Assembly: GCA_036365515.1 (NCBI GenBank)
Contig: CM070873.1
Location: forward strand, 70,492,529-70,556,528
Source: Torymus aiolomorphi
Lineage: Eukaryota > Arthropoda > Insecta > Hymenoptera > Torymidae
Direction: 5' to 3'
DNA length: 64,000 nt
Positions 49,219-59,874 of the stretch are shown here, piece after piece. Below the pieces are notes generated by a model that worked only from the letters and a program-made list of their open reading frames with translations, did no database searches and was not told the origin of the DNA. Position 1 is the first letter of the stretch. Each line of letters begins with the position of its first letter. The translations under genes were made by a program, and so were the position numbers.

Positions 49219-49602
49219 ATGCCGAAAAGTAAGCGACCTCGAGGAGGGCGCGACACGAAAGTGAGACTCGCGCTGGACATGTGTAAAATGGCATATAGGC
49301 GTGGTGACACAGAGACGCTAAAGCGCGCCCTCGAAACGGTTTGTTTTTTATTTGAGATAGATCCGACAATGCTCACTCGACAAGGCCTTGGGGCCCGAGC
49401 GAGTACAGCACCGATGAAGGAAGCTAAAGGTGACCGTGTCGAGGTGGGGATGGCCACTTCGCTCTCGACACCGCTGCCACCAGAACCCCGAAATGAGACA
49501 AGGCCGGTTCCAGACCACGATGAATCCAACCGCGCGCAGGGCGTGCTATCAGTTGAGAACGTGATTGATGATATCGACCGATTTTTGGACGGTGACGAGT
49601 AG
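49219..49602 (+). CDS. small third frame of element A, unknown function
   Basis: An intact frame of 127 codons with ATG lies 72 bases after the pol stop and before the 3' LTR. The N-terminus is basic (MPKSKRPRGGRD), the middle is helical-looking, and the C-terminus is acidic (IDDIDRFLDGDE). There is no signal peptide or membrane segment, so it is not an envelope gene. It is the only long frame of this copy without a break. I do not recognise the family; it may be an accessory protein or part of a spliced product. Confidence 0.5.
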   Translation: MPKSKRPRGGRDTKVRLALDMCKMAYRRGDTETLKRALETVCFLFEIDPTMLTRQGLGARASTAPMKEAKGDRVEVGMATSLSTPLPPEPRNETRPVPDHDESNRAQGVLSVENVIDDIDRFLDGDE

Positions 49603-50078
49603 AAGACTCCAGTTAATCGTGAAATGGTGATGAAAATAAAAGACAATAAATGGACTATTGATAGATACTTGTGCGCGGGTGGCGATCAATTATTTATAAG
49701 ATTTTAATTTTGGTATGGTTAACTTATTTCTTCGTACTCTGTAATTCTTAATTTTTTTTTTAATGTATGTTATAATATTAGTTCTTAGCTGTTGAAAAAA
49801 AAAAAAAATGTGAATATACACAAAATACGCAAACACGATCACTACTCACTTAAACTCTTGTGAACACGTATACTTACATTCAAATAACTCTTGTATCAAA
49901 AATGAATAAATGAAAAGATACTTATTGAATAAATCTAACGTTAAATGGAGTACTTGGCCGCGCGACTCGAGACATTTTAATTGTTTTAATTATGACAATA
50001 ACTTCGCATATTGTAATTATTAATCTTTTCGCGCTCTAAAAAAAAAGTCGCCCATCCGGGGGGGGGGGGGGGGGGAGT

Positions 50079-50696
50079 TGACGTCCGCGCGCAATATGCG
50101 AACTCCGACTTTTTCTCATCCGCACTTGAGGCAAACAAGTCCGAGAATTCGCGCGACTCCGAAATTCTTCGGAACGCGGGCGACGGTTGCCTTCCCACTT
50201 CCACGCTCCACCTCGCATGGTGACGAGCCAGACAGCCAATCAGAGCGCCGCGTTTCGGGACCTGCATCGGCTATTTAAGCCGCGCTTCGCCGACGCTCGC
50301 GCTCTCTCGCTCTCCGACCATCGGTCGGGTCACGCCGCCTGTGTGCAACCAGAAAAACACGTCTGAATCTCCCGCCGAGTGCGACTCTTTTTCGCTCTGG
50401 CAGAAAGAGACCCACTTCACCCCTCGCTCAGAGCAACGGACGTTAGCTCGTGCAGAAAGGGGGGGGACGTCAAGCTCGCGATCAGCAGTAAAGTCCGTTG
50501 TGGGGATGGTATAGTTTGCACGTTGCGGACACGCGGAATCGCAGACGCGTAGTTATTTTTAATCGTTAATTTAAAATCTGTCAAGTACTCCGTTGCAATT
50601 AATATTTCACATAAATTCTTGATTTAGTGTTGTTTATTAACCCTTGCAATATATCCCTGAGTCGGATAAATCAAAATCCACGACCTTGAGCTATCA
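50079..50696 (+). repeat. 3' LTR of element A
   Basis: 618 bp. It is close to the 5' LTR, with the same CCAAT (50236-50240) and TATTTAAG (50272-50279). It lacks the 'cctgttcctaatcctacg' stretch present near 43869-43886. Confidence 0.9.
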
Positions 50697-51179
50697 ATTT
50701 AAACTAATAAATTAAAAATTTTATGCATAGCAGAAAATGAGGAAAACCAGGCAGCGTTTATCAATGAAAATGCACCTGGCAATGGTAAATTATTTTAAAC
50801 TAAAATTGAATATCAATATATTAAAGTTTTATCTTAGTTATTAGAAAAAATATACAACTTACATATCTTTCAGAGGACCAGAACAATCAAAATCTTCAAA
50901 ATAATGATGTGGTTGGAAGAAAACGTAAGATATATTAACTTTCTTTAAGTATTTTTATATAAACTATTTTTATGTATATAAAAAAATGTATATAAAACTT
51001 ATCAAATTTATTTGATTTTATTTCAGGACGAGGGTCTCGAGCAGGATGGCAAAAAAAATTTTATTATCGTGTACAACCATATGATAAAGGACAACACCAA
51101 CGTGTAGCTTCCATTATAAGTGAACTAGCCAATGTAGGTCAACTAAATAATGCACGACAGAACTAAGCAAACTATAATC

Positions 51180-51490
51180 GCAGAGGTGGAGCTCAAGGTG
51201 GTCGTGGGAATAATGGGGCTGGTCGTGGCAATGGTCCTAATCGTGATGGGAATGGTGTAGCTCAAGGTGGTCGTGGCAATGGTGTTCCTCGAGGCAATGG
51301 TGGTGCTCGAGGCAATGGTGCTGTTCAGGGCAATGCAGGTGTTGCTCGAGGCAATGGTGGTGCTCGCCGCAATGGTGCTGTTCAGGGAAATGGAGTTGCT
51401 CGAGGCAATGGTGGTCCTCGAGGCAATGGTGGTCCTCGAGGCAATGGTGGTGTTCGGGGCAATGGTATTGCTCATAGAGGACGTGGTCAT
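51180..51490 (+). repeat. 18-bp-type repeat coding for Gly-Asn-Gly/Arg units
   Basis: 'ggtggtgctcgaggcaat' and variants repeat about 15 times in the frame of the gene relic, giving GN-GG-x-RGN units. RGG/RGN-type tails often bind RNA and are arginine-methylated; that role is inferred here from composition only. Confidence 0.75.
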
Positions 51491-51519
51491 ATAAAAATAT
51501 TAAATGTAGCTAAATATGT

Positions 51520-52597
51520 TGTAACGCGTGTCTAGCCGCGATTCTAATCTACCGCGCGAAGGTAGTGAGCGCGCGCGCGCGCAACTCCTGCGCAGCCGAA
51601 TCGAGGCGCGCCGCGCGTAGCGAATCGGTCTCGCGACGCGTAAAATGCCCGTCATCCGTCGCGAAGCTGCTAACCTGTTCCCGCGAGAAAAGGGAGCCAT
51701 CTTCGTGTCTGCCGTCGCGCAAGTAGGATCTCCTCCGTGTCTTCGTGAGTTTACTTGTCCGCGCCGTCCTATCGTTTTGTGAGACCCCGCGAGTGTAGTG
51801 GAGGCGCCGCAAATAGTGGAGGCGCACACAAGAGAGACAGAGAGAGAGCGATACCGCGTAGCGTGTGCCACGAGCAGAACGAGACTGCGAGCGAGGAGCC
51901 GGCAGCCAGCCCGTCTGCCGACCTAATACAGTGAGCGAGAGAGAGAGAGAGAGAGCGCAACTGCTGTGCGAACGACAGGGAGCGAGAGAGAGTCGAGTGC
52001 ACCGGCTGCTCCTTCCTAACGTAAGTTTTCTACTCTCCTCTCGCGGGTTCATTGTAAAGGCTCGCACGGAAATCGCCCCGTGCAAGCCTTCTGTGCCGTG
52101 TACGTGCGAGTGTGTGTCAGCTCGCCGTACTTAACACTGCGCTCGAGCATAGCAGCTTCGCGCGCGCCGTAACGTTCGCGCGTTTGAATAGTAACTGCCG
52201 CGCGTGATTTAACTGTAATTTTGAATAACACTTGCGTAGTGCATGTAAGTTCTAAGTGTTTTCTAATACATTGTTATTTCTCGTACTCAGCGCGTTATTA
52301 TTTATATAACCCGTCCTTCTCCCGGATACCGCCGCCTCCGCGGGAAAACGACTCCGCCGGTCGTTTTCATATCTGAGCATAGCGGCCGCGCGCTTTACTC
52401 TTCGAGCGCGCGCTTTTCACTCAGCGATCCAATTAGTTGGAAAGCGAAGTTCGTGTGCGATCTTCGCGTTGTTTTCGGGATTCCAGGAGCAGATCCCCGG
52501 GCAAGTCATTTTAGTCTGACACCCGCGGCACCGTGTTCTAGGGCATCGCTGGCCTGTGGCTTGTTGGGATTTTCCCCCCACTAGCCATCCCGTTACA
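51520..52597 (+). repeat. 5' LTR of element B
   Basis: 1078 bp, GC-rich for this window, with a short (GA)n tract near 51935-51955. The near identity to the 3' LTR points to a recent insertion. Confidence 0.9.
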
Positions 52598-53564
52598 ACT
52601 GGCGCCACAACGTTTTGGAGGTGGAGAAGGACCTGCGGCGCGTACGTGATTCGCGGCGAAGCTTGGCGCGAAGAAGCTCAGCAGCGTAGCTGAGCGTAAG
52701 CTGCACACAAAGGCTCTTCGTGCCGCAGCTCGTAGGCGCGTGTGTGCGTGTGCGTGACACAGCCGTGCTGTTGCGAGAGTGCGGTCGAGAGGTTAGGCGT
52801 GCGATAGCCAATAACCCTCGACCTAGTGTGCCGACGAGGAGAGATATTGATCGCGGAATTTTTGGCGCGTTGAGGAATTATTGTTAACAATTAAAGTTTT
52901 TTTTTAATAACAATTAATTTTTTAACGACAAAATTTTTTTTTAGCGATAATTAATTTTTTAATTAATTTTTTTCTCGTCTCGAAAATTTTTTTTTCTTCT
53001 CGTCCTCTCGTATTTCCGATACGAATTATTTTTTTTTTTTGGACGAAAAATAAAATTTTTTTTCTTTTATCGTGCAGTTAGAAGAAGATCGAGAGAAAGT
53101 CGGCAAGCACTCTCGGAACAAAAAGTTGACTGTGCGCCCGAGTAAAAACTCGAGTGCAAAAATCCCCTCGAACTTAATTGTTTTTATTTTTTTTTAGGTG
53201 AAAATTGTATTTATTTTTTGTGTTTTTGCTGATATTGTCCGTTTTGACACATATATATATTTTTTTTTCACATATATTTATTTTAAAATTACAAGTGCGA
53301 GTAGTGGAGCGTAATTAATTACAAATCGTAATTACTTACAGAAATAGCTTTTATTTTTTTTTATTTTTTTTAGAGCCGCATACGGGAAATCCTCGTGCAT
53401 TATCGAGGTTAAGAGCAACCGCCGTAGCTCTTAGAAAGTAAGCCGGGTTCGCATTGAAAAAGCTAGCTCACGGGTTGAAAAGGCAAACTCTCTCTGCCAT
53501 CAATCCGGATACTACTCGCGCTAGTAAAATAAGTTCGTGGGGAAGCGCACAGCCAATTGACACC
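52598..53564 (+). other. leader of element B with poly-T tracts
   Basis: This untranslated region starts with the primer-binding site (near 52600) and carries many T runs between 52890 and 53375. No gene is seen before the gag start at 53565. Confidence 0.6.
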
Positions 53565-55808
53565 ATGGCCCGATCATCGCGGTTTGCGGAATCTGCGATA
53601 CTCAATTGGGCGTATACACAGCCCGAAGAGGAAATTATCGAGGCCATGCAAGCCCTTGGTCTGCAGCAGTCAGATCTGCAATCAGTGAATATGCTGACAG
53701 CGATCAAGTGGCTTATGGGCGATTACAGTGCCGCCGATTTCGTGCCAGAGCCGAAGCTGTCGGAGAAGCAAGCGTTTGCTAAACGCGAGCAGTCCCGAAG
53801 GGCGTTCATCGATTTAACGTTGATGAACAAGTCTGGGTCGACTATTGTGGATCCCAATACTGATCCAGACCAACCGCACCCGTTCATTACGCTCCTTGAT
53901 GACCCGATAGTGATGCAAAAACTCTCGGAGTCTCGGAGGATGAACGCTCCACAACAAGCACATAATGCAGTGGTGGAGCCAACGGACGAGGCAAGCGGCC
54001 AGGAGGGTTCCGGGACAGAGATATTGAGCTCTGCAGCACCCACCGGGACATCTCCAGCCGAAGCCGAGGGACAGCTCCAACAGCAACAGCTTCAACAGCA
54101 ACAACTGCAGCAGCAGCAAATGCAGCAGCAGCAAATGCAGCAGCAGCAACTGCAACAGCAGCAAATGCAGCAGCAGCAAATGCAGCAGCAACAGCAGCAG
54201 ATGGAGCAGCAGCGACGGCAGCAACAGCAACAACAGCAGGAGCAGCAGCGGCAGCAACAGCGAAAGCATCAAGAGCAGCAGCGACAGCAGGCGTTGCTAG
54301 AAGAACAGCGCAGGCAACGACAATTCCGGCGAAGTCAAGAACAAGAGTCGTTGTCGGCACAAAATGGGCAGCACGCGTTCTGGCAGCAAACGCGAAGTCC
54401 ACCGCAGCCACAGAGTTTTGAGTGGCCAAGTGCGGGGGAACAGCGTACCGCAGGGATTGCTGTGGGAGACAACGTAGTCTCAGAACAGCTGCTGTCGGTG
54501 ATTCATAGACTCGTCAAAGAGGTGGAAGAGCTCAAAGAGAGTGTGCGAATACTCCAAGAAGCTCGACACCCCCCCTCAAGCACACGCTTGGAGGGAGTCC
54601 AACTACCGAGTGCGGGCAGGGGACGAGGATCACCACATGTGAACTTTCAGAACACGTTCACATATGTGAATTTTGACAGCAGCAGCCCCAATACTGAATC
54701 GCCAAGGGACGCTAGGAGGAATAGCGGAAGAAATCCTACACAGCGTCAGGCGGGGGTGAGCGCTACACTGGACCAGTCTACGAGGCAGACGTACGTGCCT
54801 CAACAGACGAACCGGGATGTTGGCCAAATCGTAAGGAAATGGCACATCAAGTTCTCTGGGTCCTTGAAGGAGCAGAGCGTCGAGTTATTCCTCACGAGAG
54901 TAGAGGAATGTCGAGCTCTAGCAAATCTGACGTACGACGAAGTACTCTCGTCATTGTCAGAGTTGCTGAGTGGAGTAGCGGCCACCTGGTATAGGAGTAA
55001 CCGTCATACGTGGCGATCTTGGCAAGACTTCCAAGAGGCCATAATACACATGTATGGCGGTGACAGGGGCCATCAACAGCGAATCCTAGCGGAGATAAAC
55101 GCTAGGACTCAAGGCAGAAACGAACTCACGAGAGATTACGTAGTGAATCTGCAAGCCTTGATTCTCAAGTTAGTTCCGGTGCCTAGCATGCCCCAACAAT
55201 TGGACATGTTGCACCGGAACATGCGGCCAGAACTGCAAAAAATGGTGATGCGTAATCAAATTACGGATTACCGAGGGCTCCTGGATTTAGCCCGGGAGGC
55301 CGAATTAGCGCTCGCGGCAGATAAGGTGTATCACTCGCCACCATCGCCAGAGCGCACTTACTTGCCAGAGTTTGCCTACGTACCTACAGAGCCAACCACG
55401 GATCAGCGGAAAAAGCAGAATCCAGGAGTGGCGGCGATGGGGCACCATCAGCAGGAGCCTCGAGAAAGCCTCGAGGCTATGTTCCGTCGGGTGATGGACG
55501 AGTGTTTGTCAAGCTTGACAAAGAAAGGCACCGACGGAAATAGTGGGCAAACGCCAAACCCACAGTCGTTCAAGAAGCCCAAGAAAAAGAATAATTGGGA
55601 GAACAGGCAGCGGGGAGGCGGGCAAAGTAATAATCAGCCTAGTGGGGGTAGTAGCTCGACCCACCAGGCTAGGCCGCCAAGTCCAAGGGGTAATGGACCT
55701 CCACAAAGGCCAGAGTACCGAAGGGGTTACGGCAACGAGCAAAGGGGAAGCGACCGCAACCCCAATGCTGCCGGAAACCAGCAGGGAAACGGCCAAGGGG
55801 GGAAGTAA
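53565..55808 (+). CDS. gag of element B, 747 residues, intact
   Basis: The start is set at 53565, the first ATG in the frame, in a good context (caccATGg). A frame extending upstream to 53454 has no ATG. Residues about 170-255 are a Gln-rich tract (QQQLQQQQMQQ type). A Ty3-type capsid region spans about residues 420-600 (WHIKFSG, ATWYRSNRHTW, RPELQKMV). The C-terminus is Lys/Arg/Gly-rich (RGGGQSNN, RRGYGNEQRG) and has no CCHC knuckle, so RNA binding probably uses the RGG-like tail. Pol follows in the -1 frame. It is the longest undamaged frame in the window. Confidence 0.85.
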   Translation: MARSSRFAESAILNWAYTQPEEEIIEAMQALGLQQSDLQSVNMLTAIKWLMGDYSAADFVPEPKLSEKQAFAKREQSRRAFIDLTLMNKSGSTIVDPNTDPDQPHPFITLLDDPIVMQKLSESRRMNAPQQAHNAVVEPTDEASGQEGSGTEILSSAAPTGTSPAEAEGQLQQQQLQQQQLQQQQMQQQQMQQQQLQQQQMQQQQMQQQQQQMEQQRRQQQQQQQEQQRQQQRKHQEQQRQQALLEEQRRQRQFRRSQEQESLSAQNGQHAFWQQTRSPPQPQSFEWPSAGEQRTAGIAVGDNVVSEQLLSVIHRLVKEVEELKESVRILQEARHPPSSTRLEGVQLPSAGRGRGSPHVNFQNTFTYVNFDSSSPNTESPRDARRNSGRNPTQRQAGVSATLDQSTRQTYVPQQTNRDVGQIVRKWHIKFSGSLKEQSVELFLTRVEECRALANLTYDEVLSSLSELLSGVAATWYRSNRHTWRSWQDFQEAIIHMYGGDRGHQQRILAEINARTQGRNELTRDYVVNLQALILKLVPVPSMPQQLDMLHRNMRPELQKMVMRNQITDYRGLLDLAREAELALAADKVYHSPPSPERTYLPEFAYVPTEPTTDQRKKQNPGVAAMGHHQQEPRESLEAMFRRVMDECLSSLTKKGTDGNSGQTPNPQSFKKPKKKNNWENRQRGGGQSNNQPSGGSSSTHQARPPSPRGNGPPQRPEYRRGYGNEQRGSDRNPNAAGNQQGNGQGGK

Positions 55809-55867
55809 ACACGGCCACACGCCCGCCCCCAGCTCTCACATCAGCGACCGAGGGTAACTCGGTCCAA

Positions 55868-58800
55868 TTGCCTGAAGGAGAGAGCGAAGAAGTGCCCGCG
55901 ACTCAGCAGAACGAAGCTAACCAGGAAACATGCTCGCGATGGTGGCTTCAGGTAGGTGTAGCCGGCTACAGGCTACGGGCACTCTTCGATACTGGAGCTT
56001 CCTGGACTGGGATGAATTCCATCGGCTTACAGCTCGCTACAGCCTGTGAAAAAGAATTAATCCCGGCCAGCGGCCTAACGGCACGGGTAGCTAATGGGCA
56101 GAGCATAGCAGTGGTTGGCTATGTGTATCTACCCATGGTCGTGGCAGGCGTGTGCAAGGATGTGCGCGTCGCAATCATGCCAGATCTAGACACGGAGTGC
56201 TACTTGGGGGTGAACTTCATTAAGAAGTTTAGCGCCGTCTTAGACCCCACTGACAATACGCTGCATCTCAAAGATGATGATGCAAGCGTAAAAGAAGTAG
56301 CCCCCATAACCCCCAATAATACCGTGTCCGTATCAGCTATAGGGTTGGCGGACCCAACAGAAGAGCAGCGCAAAGAAGCGGAAGCTTTAGTAGCTGAGCT
56401 GATGGGAAACGGCCCGGCACCATTAGGGTGTACTTCGTGGGTTGAGCATGCAGTAGACGTCGGCTCCACAAGACCCATAAAACAGAAGTACTACCCAGTA
56501 TCTCGAAAACTCGAGGAAGAGATGCACAAGCAGGTGGAGGAAATGCTACTCGCGGGTATAATAGAACCTTCGACAAGCGGCTGGTCAAGCCCTGTGGTAA
56601 TGGTACGCAAGTCCAACGGGAAGTTCCGTTTCTGTGTAGACTTCAGAAAAGTGAACGCAGCGTCAAGGCCAGACGCATATCCGTTACCATACATGGAGAG
56701 TATCTTACGCAAACTGCAGAAAGCGCGATACATATCCACGTTGGATTTAAGTAGTGCGTACCACCAAATACCACTAAATCCGGAGTCCAAAGAGACTACG
56801 GCCTTCACCGTGCCAGGCAAAGGGTTATTTCAATTTACAAGAATGCCCTACGGTCTTTCGTATGCCGGAGCGTCCTTCCAGAGGCTGATTGACAAAGTCA
56901 TCGGTCCCGAACTCGAACCTTTTGCTTACTCGTATCTCGATGACGTAATAGTAGTCACAGAAGCATTGGAGGAGCATAAAGAGGTTCTAAAAAGAGTTCT
57001 AGATAGGATAAAGGACGCGGGCCTCACAATAAATCGCGAGAAGAGTGTCTTCTGTCGCGATGAGGTCCAATATCTCGGGGTCATAGTAAATAGGGATGGT
57101 TTTAAACCAGACCCCGAGAAAATAAAGCCCATTATGGAATATCCGGTGCCGAAAAACCTCCGTCAGCTGAGACGCTTCCTAGGAATGGCCTCGTGGTATA
57201 GAAAGTTTTTATCAAACTTCGCCACAATTGCTGAACCACTGACCGAACTAACGAAAAAGGATCGGAAATACGAGTGGTCAACGGCACAAGAAGAGGCCTT
57301 CCAAAAACTAAAAGCGCTAGTTGCTTCTGCACCGATTCTCCACAGACCGGTATCTAACGCACAGTTCGTGGTGCAAACTGATGCGAGCGATACAGGACTT
57401 GGAGCGGTGCTATACCAGATAATAGACGGCGACGAAAGAGTCCTAGAGTTCGCTAGTCGAACTCTGAGCGCGGCCGAGAAGAATTATAGCGTGACGGAAC
57501 GAGAGTGTCTAGCAATTCTCTGGGCAATCAAAAAGTTCCGTCCGTATATAGAGGCCTATGACTTCAAGGTCATCACGGATCATAGCAGCTTGAAGTGGCT
57601 CCGTGATCTCCGAAACGCATCAGGCAGGTTAGCAAGATGGGCTTTGGAACTACAAAACCACAGTTTCACAGTCGAACACCGAAAGGGCTCTTTGAACAAT
57701 GTCCCAGATGCCCTTTCGCGGATGTTCGAGGAAGAGGAGCCAGCGGTCGCCGCGTTAGAGCTCGAACACGATACAAACGACCAATGGTACCTCGAAATTG
57801 TGAAAGAGGTTCAACAGCGGCCGTGAGACTTCCCCACGTTCAAGCTGGCGGGGGGGAGACTGTACAAGTACGAACCTGATGAAGTCATAGACGAGTCTCT
57901 CGGCGACGATGATGCCTGGAAGTTAGCAGTCCCTCACGAAAAGCGACGCGAAGTACTGAGAGAATGCCATGACTTTCCAACTGCTGGGCACTTGGGCCGC
58001 GAGAAAACGCTAGAAAGAGTAAAGCGGAAGTATTATTGGCCACACATGTCTCGTGATGTAGCCAGATACGTGAGCTAGTGCCAAATTTGCCAGCAGTGCA
58101 AAGTCGAACAGCGCGCTCCAACAGGATTCATGGGACGCCGAATTACAGAGCGTCCATGGCAAATCGTGGCCAGCGACATTATGGGGCCCCTCCCAAAAAC
58201 CACGCACGGCCACGAATACATTCTCATATTCCAGGACTTGTTCACACGCTGGATTGAAGTAATTCCGATAAAAAGGGCAGATGGTAAATCGGTAATTAAG
58301 GGACTCAACGAGCGAGTATGTCTGCGATTCGGAGTCCCGGAGGTGTTTCTCTCAGACAATGGGACTGAATTTAAAAATGCACCATTAGAGGCATTCTTAA
58401 AGGAGAGAAACGTGCATCACACGTTTACACCTCCGTATCACCCTCAGGCCAATCCTGTCGAGCGTGTGAATCGAACGGTGAAGACAATGATTATGTCTTA
58501 CGCAGAGGAAAATCACCGGTCCTGGGATGAGAAACTGAATGAGCTGGCGTTCGCGTACAATACTGCCGAACACAGCTCCACAAAGATAAGTCCTGCCATG
58601 CTCATTTACGGCCGACAACCTGACCCACCGAAGACACTAAGGCGGAAGGAAGACAGGTTAGCCGAAGAGCAAGGGCAGCAAGAGGCGATAAACAATTGGG
58701 TGGTACGTATGGACAAGCTCCGCGAATTGCACGTTCGGGCGGCGGCCGACGCGCAAGCGGAGCAGGCGAGACAAGCCAAATATTATGACGCTCATCGTCG

Positions 58801-58885
58801 ACCTCCAGAATTCTGTCTAGGCGATCGTGTATGGAGAGAGAATAAGGTACTATCCTCAGCAGCTGAGGGGATTTCTGTCAAATAG
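55868..58885 (+). pseudogene. pol of element B (PR-RT-RNaseH-IN), two stops and 3' truncation
   Basis: The polyprotein is in the -1 frame relative to gag; the exact start or frameshift site is not resolved. It has a protease LFDTGASW (about 55984), RT blocks FRFCVDFRK and YSYLDDV (about 56926), RNase H VQTDASDTG (about 57374), an integrase zinc region HDFPTAGH to CQICQQC, and a DDE core (SDIMGP, LSDNGTEF, and E in NPVERVN). A TGA at about 57823-57825 and a TAG at about 58075-58077 interrupt the same frame. The protein ends abruptly at the deletion joint near 58883, so the integrase C-terminus is lost. Confidence 0.9.
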
Positions 58886-59870
58886 GCGCGCGTAGCGAAT
58901 CGGTCTCGCGACGCGTAAAATGCCCGTCATCCGTCGCGAAGCTGCTAACCTGTTCCCGCGAGAAAAGGGAGCCATCTTCGTGTCTGCCGTCGCGCAAGTA
59001 GGATCTCCTCCGTGTCTTCGTGAGTTTACTTGTCCGCGCCGTCCTATCGTTTTGTGAGACCCCGCGAGTGTAGTGGAGGCGCCGCAAATAGTGGAGGCGC
59101 ACACAAGAGAGACAGAGAGAGAGCGATACCGCGTAGCGTGTGCCACGAGCAGAACGAGACTGCGAGCGAGGAGCCGGCAGCCAGCCCGTCTGCCGACCTA
59201 ATACAGTGAGCGAGAGAGAGAGAGAGAGCGCAACTGCTGTGCGAACGACAGGGAGCGAGAGAGAGTCGAGTGCACCGGCTGCTCCTTCCTAACGTAAGTT
59301 TTCTACTCTCCTCTCGCGGGTTCATTGTAAAGGCTCGCACGGAAATCGCCCCGTGCAAGCCTTCTGTGCCGTGTACGTGCGAGTGTGTGTCAGCTCGCCG
59401 TACTTAACACTGCGCTCGAGCATAGCAGCTTCGCGCGCGCCGTAACGTTCGCGCGTTTGAATAGTAACTGCCGCGCGTGATTTAACTGTAATTTTGAATA
59501 ACACTTGCGTAGTGCATGTAAGTTCTAAGTGTTTTCTAATACATTGTTATTTCTCGTACTCAGCGCGTTATTATTTATATAACCCGTCCTTCTCCCGGAT
59601 ACCGCCGCCTCCGCGGGAAAACGACTCCGCCGGTCGTTTTCATATCTGAGCATAGCGGCCGCGCGCTTTACTCTTCGAGCGCGCGCTTTTCACTCAGCGA
59701 TCGAATTAGTTGGAAAGCGAAGTTCGTGTGCGATCTTCGCGTTGTTTTCGGGATTCCAGGAGCAGATCCCCGGGCAAGTCATTTTAGTCTGACACCCGCG
59801 GCACCGTGTTCTAGGGCATCGCTGGCCTGTGGCTTGTTGGGATTTTCCCCCCACTAGCCATCCCGTTACA
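58883..59870 (+). repeat. 3' LTR of element B, 5'-truncated
   Basis: It matches the 5' LTR from about 51610 to its end, with a few differences such as a shorter (GA)n. The first roughly 90 bp of U3 are missing because of the internal deletion that also removed the pol end. Confidence 0.88.
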
Positions 59871-59874
59871 ATGT

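Larger units (their letters stand above)
43283..50696 (+). mobile_element. Ty3/gypsy LTR retrotransposon A
   Basis: The LTRs at 43283-43928 and 50079-50696 begin TGACGTCCGC and end GAGCTATCA. The target duplication ATTT lies at 43279-43282 and 50697-50700. A likely primer site (TGGCGGCCCAACGCGGGGC, near 43934) resembles the tRNA-Lys type with one extra base. A G-rich polypurine tract (50058-50077) precedes the 3' LTR. The order is gag, pol (protease, RT, RNase H, integrase), then a small extra frame. The 3' LTR lacks about 26 bp present in the 5' LTR. The copy is disabled by stops, frameshifts and a 377-bp TTAA element. Confidence 0.93.
42744..51519 (+). pseudogene. multi-exon gene relic with RGN/GN-rich tail
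   Basis: Six exons fit in phase: 42744-42801 (start MDGDRDILEE), 42892-42921, 43027-43167, 50731-50784, 50874-50924 and 51027 onward. Most donors share the context 'caatg|gtaaattatttt', which hints at exon duplication. The early exons are acidic and Asn/Gln-rich. The last exon begins basic (GSRAGWQKKFYYRVQPYDK) and continues into an RGN/GN-repeat region (51180-51490) like RGG-type RNA-binding tails. TAA codons at 43047-43049 and 51164-51166 interrupt it. Each stands where CAA would fit, so I call it a pseudogene, though a truncated product is possible. Retrotransposon A sits in intron 3. Retrotransposon B sits in the 3' part, just before an AATAAA now at 59878. I do not recognise the family. 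Confidence 0.5.
51520..59870 (+). mobile_element. Ty3/gypsy LTR retrotransposon B
   Basis: The 5' LTR at 51520-52597 has inverted tips TGTAACG and CGTTACA. The 3' LTR at about 58883-59870 is nearly identical but lacks its first roughly 90 bp. The target duplication ATGT lies at 51516-51519 and 59871-59874. A primer site starting TGGCGCCACAACG follows the 5' LTR. The end of pol, the polypurine tract and the start of the 3' U3 were lost in one deletion near 58883, where GGCGCGC is shared. It lies in the same orientation as the gene relic and element A. Confidence 0.92.

Noticed and set aside
51549..52231. Minus-strand frames in the 5' LTR of element B, repeated at 58856-59504
   Set aside because: They occur identically in both LTRs and lie antisense to the element. 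They are LTR sequence, not genes.
53814..54429. Minus-strand Leu- or Ala-rich frames opposite gag B
   Set aside because: They are antisense readings of the CAG-rich glutamine tract.
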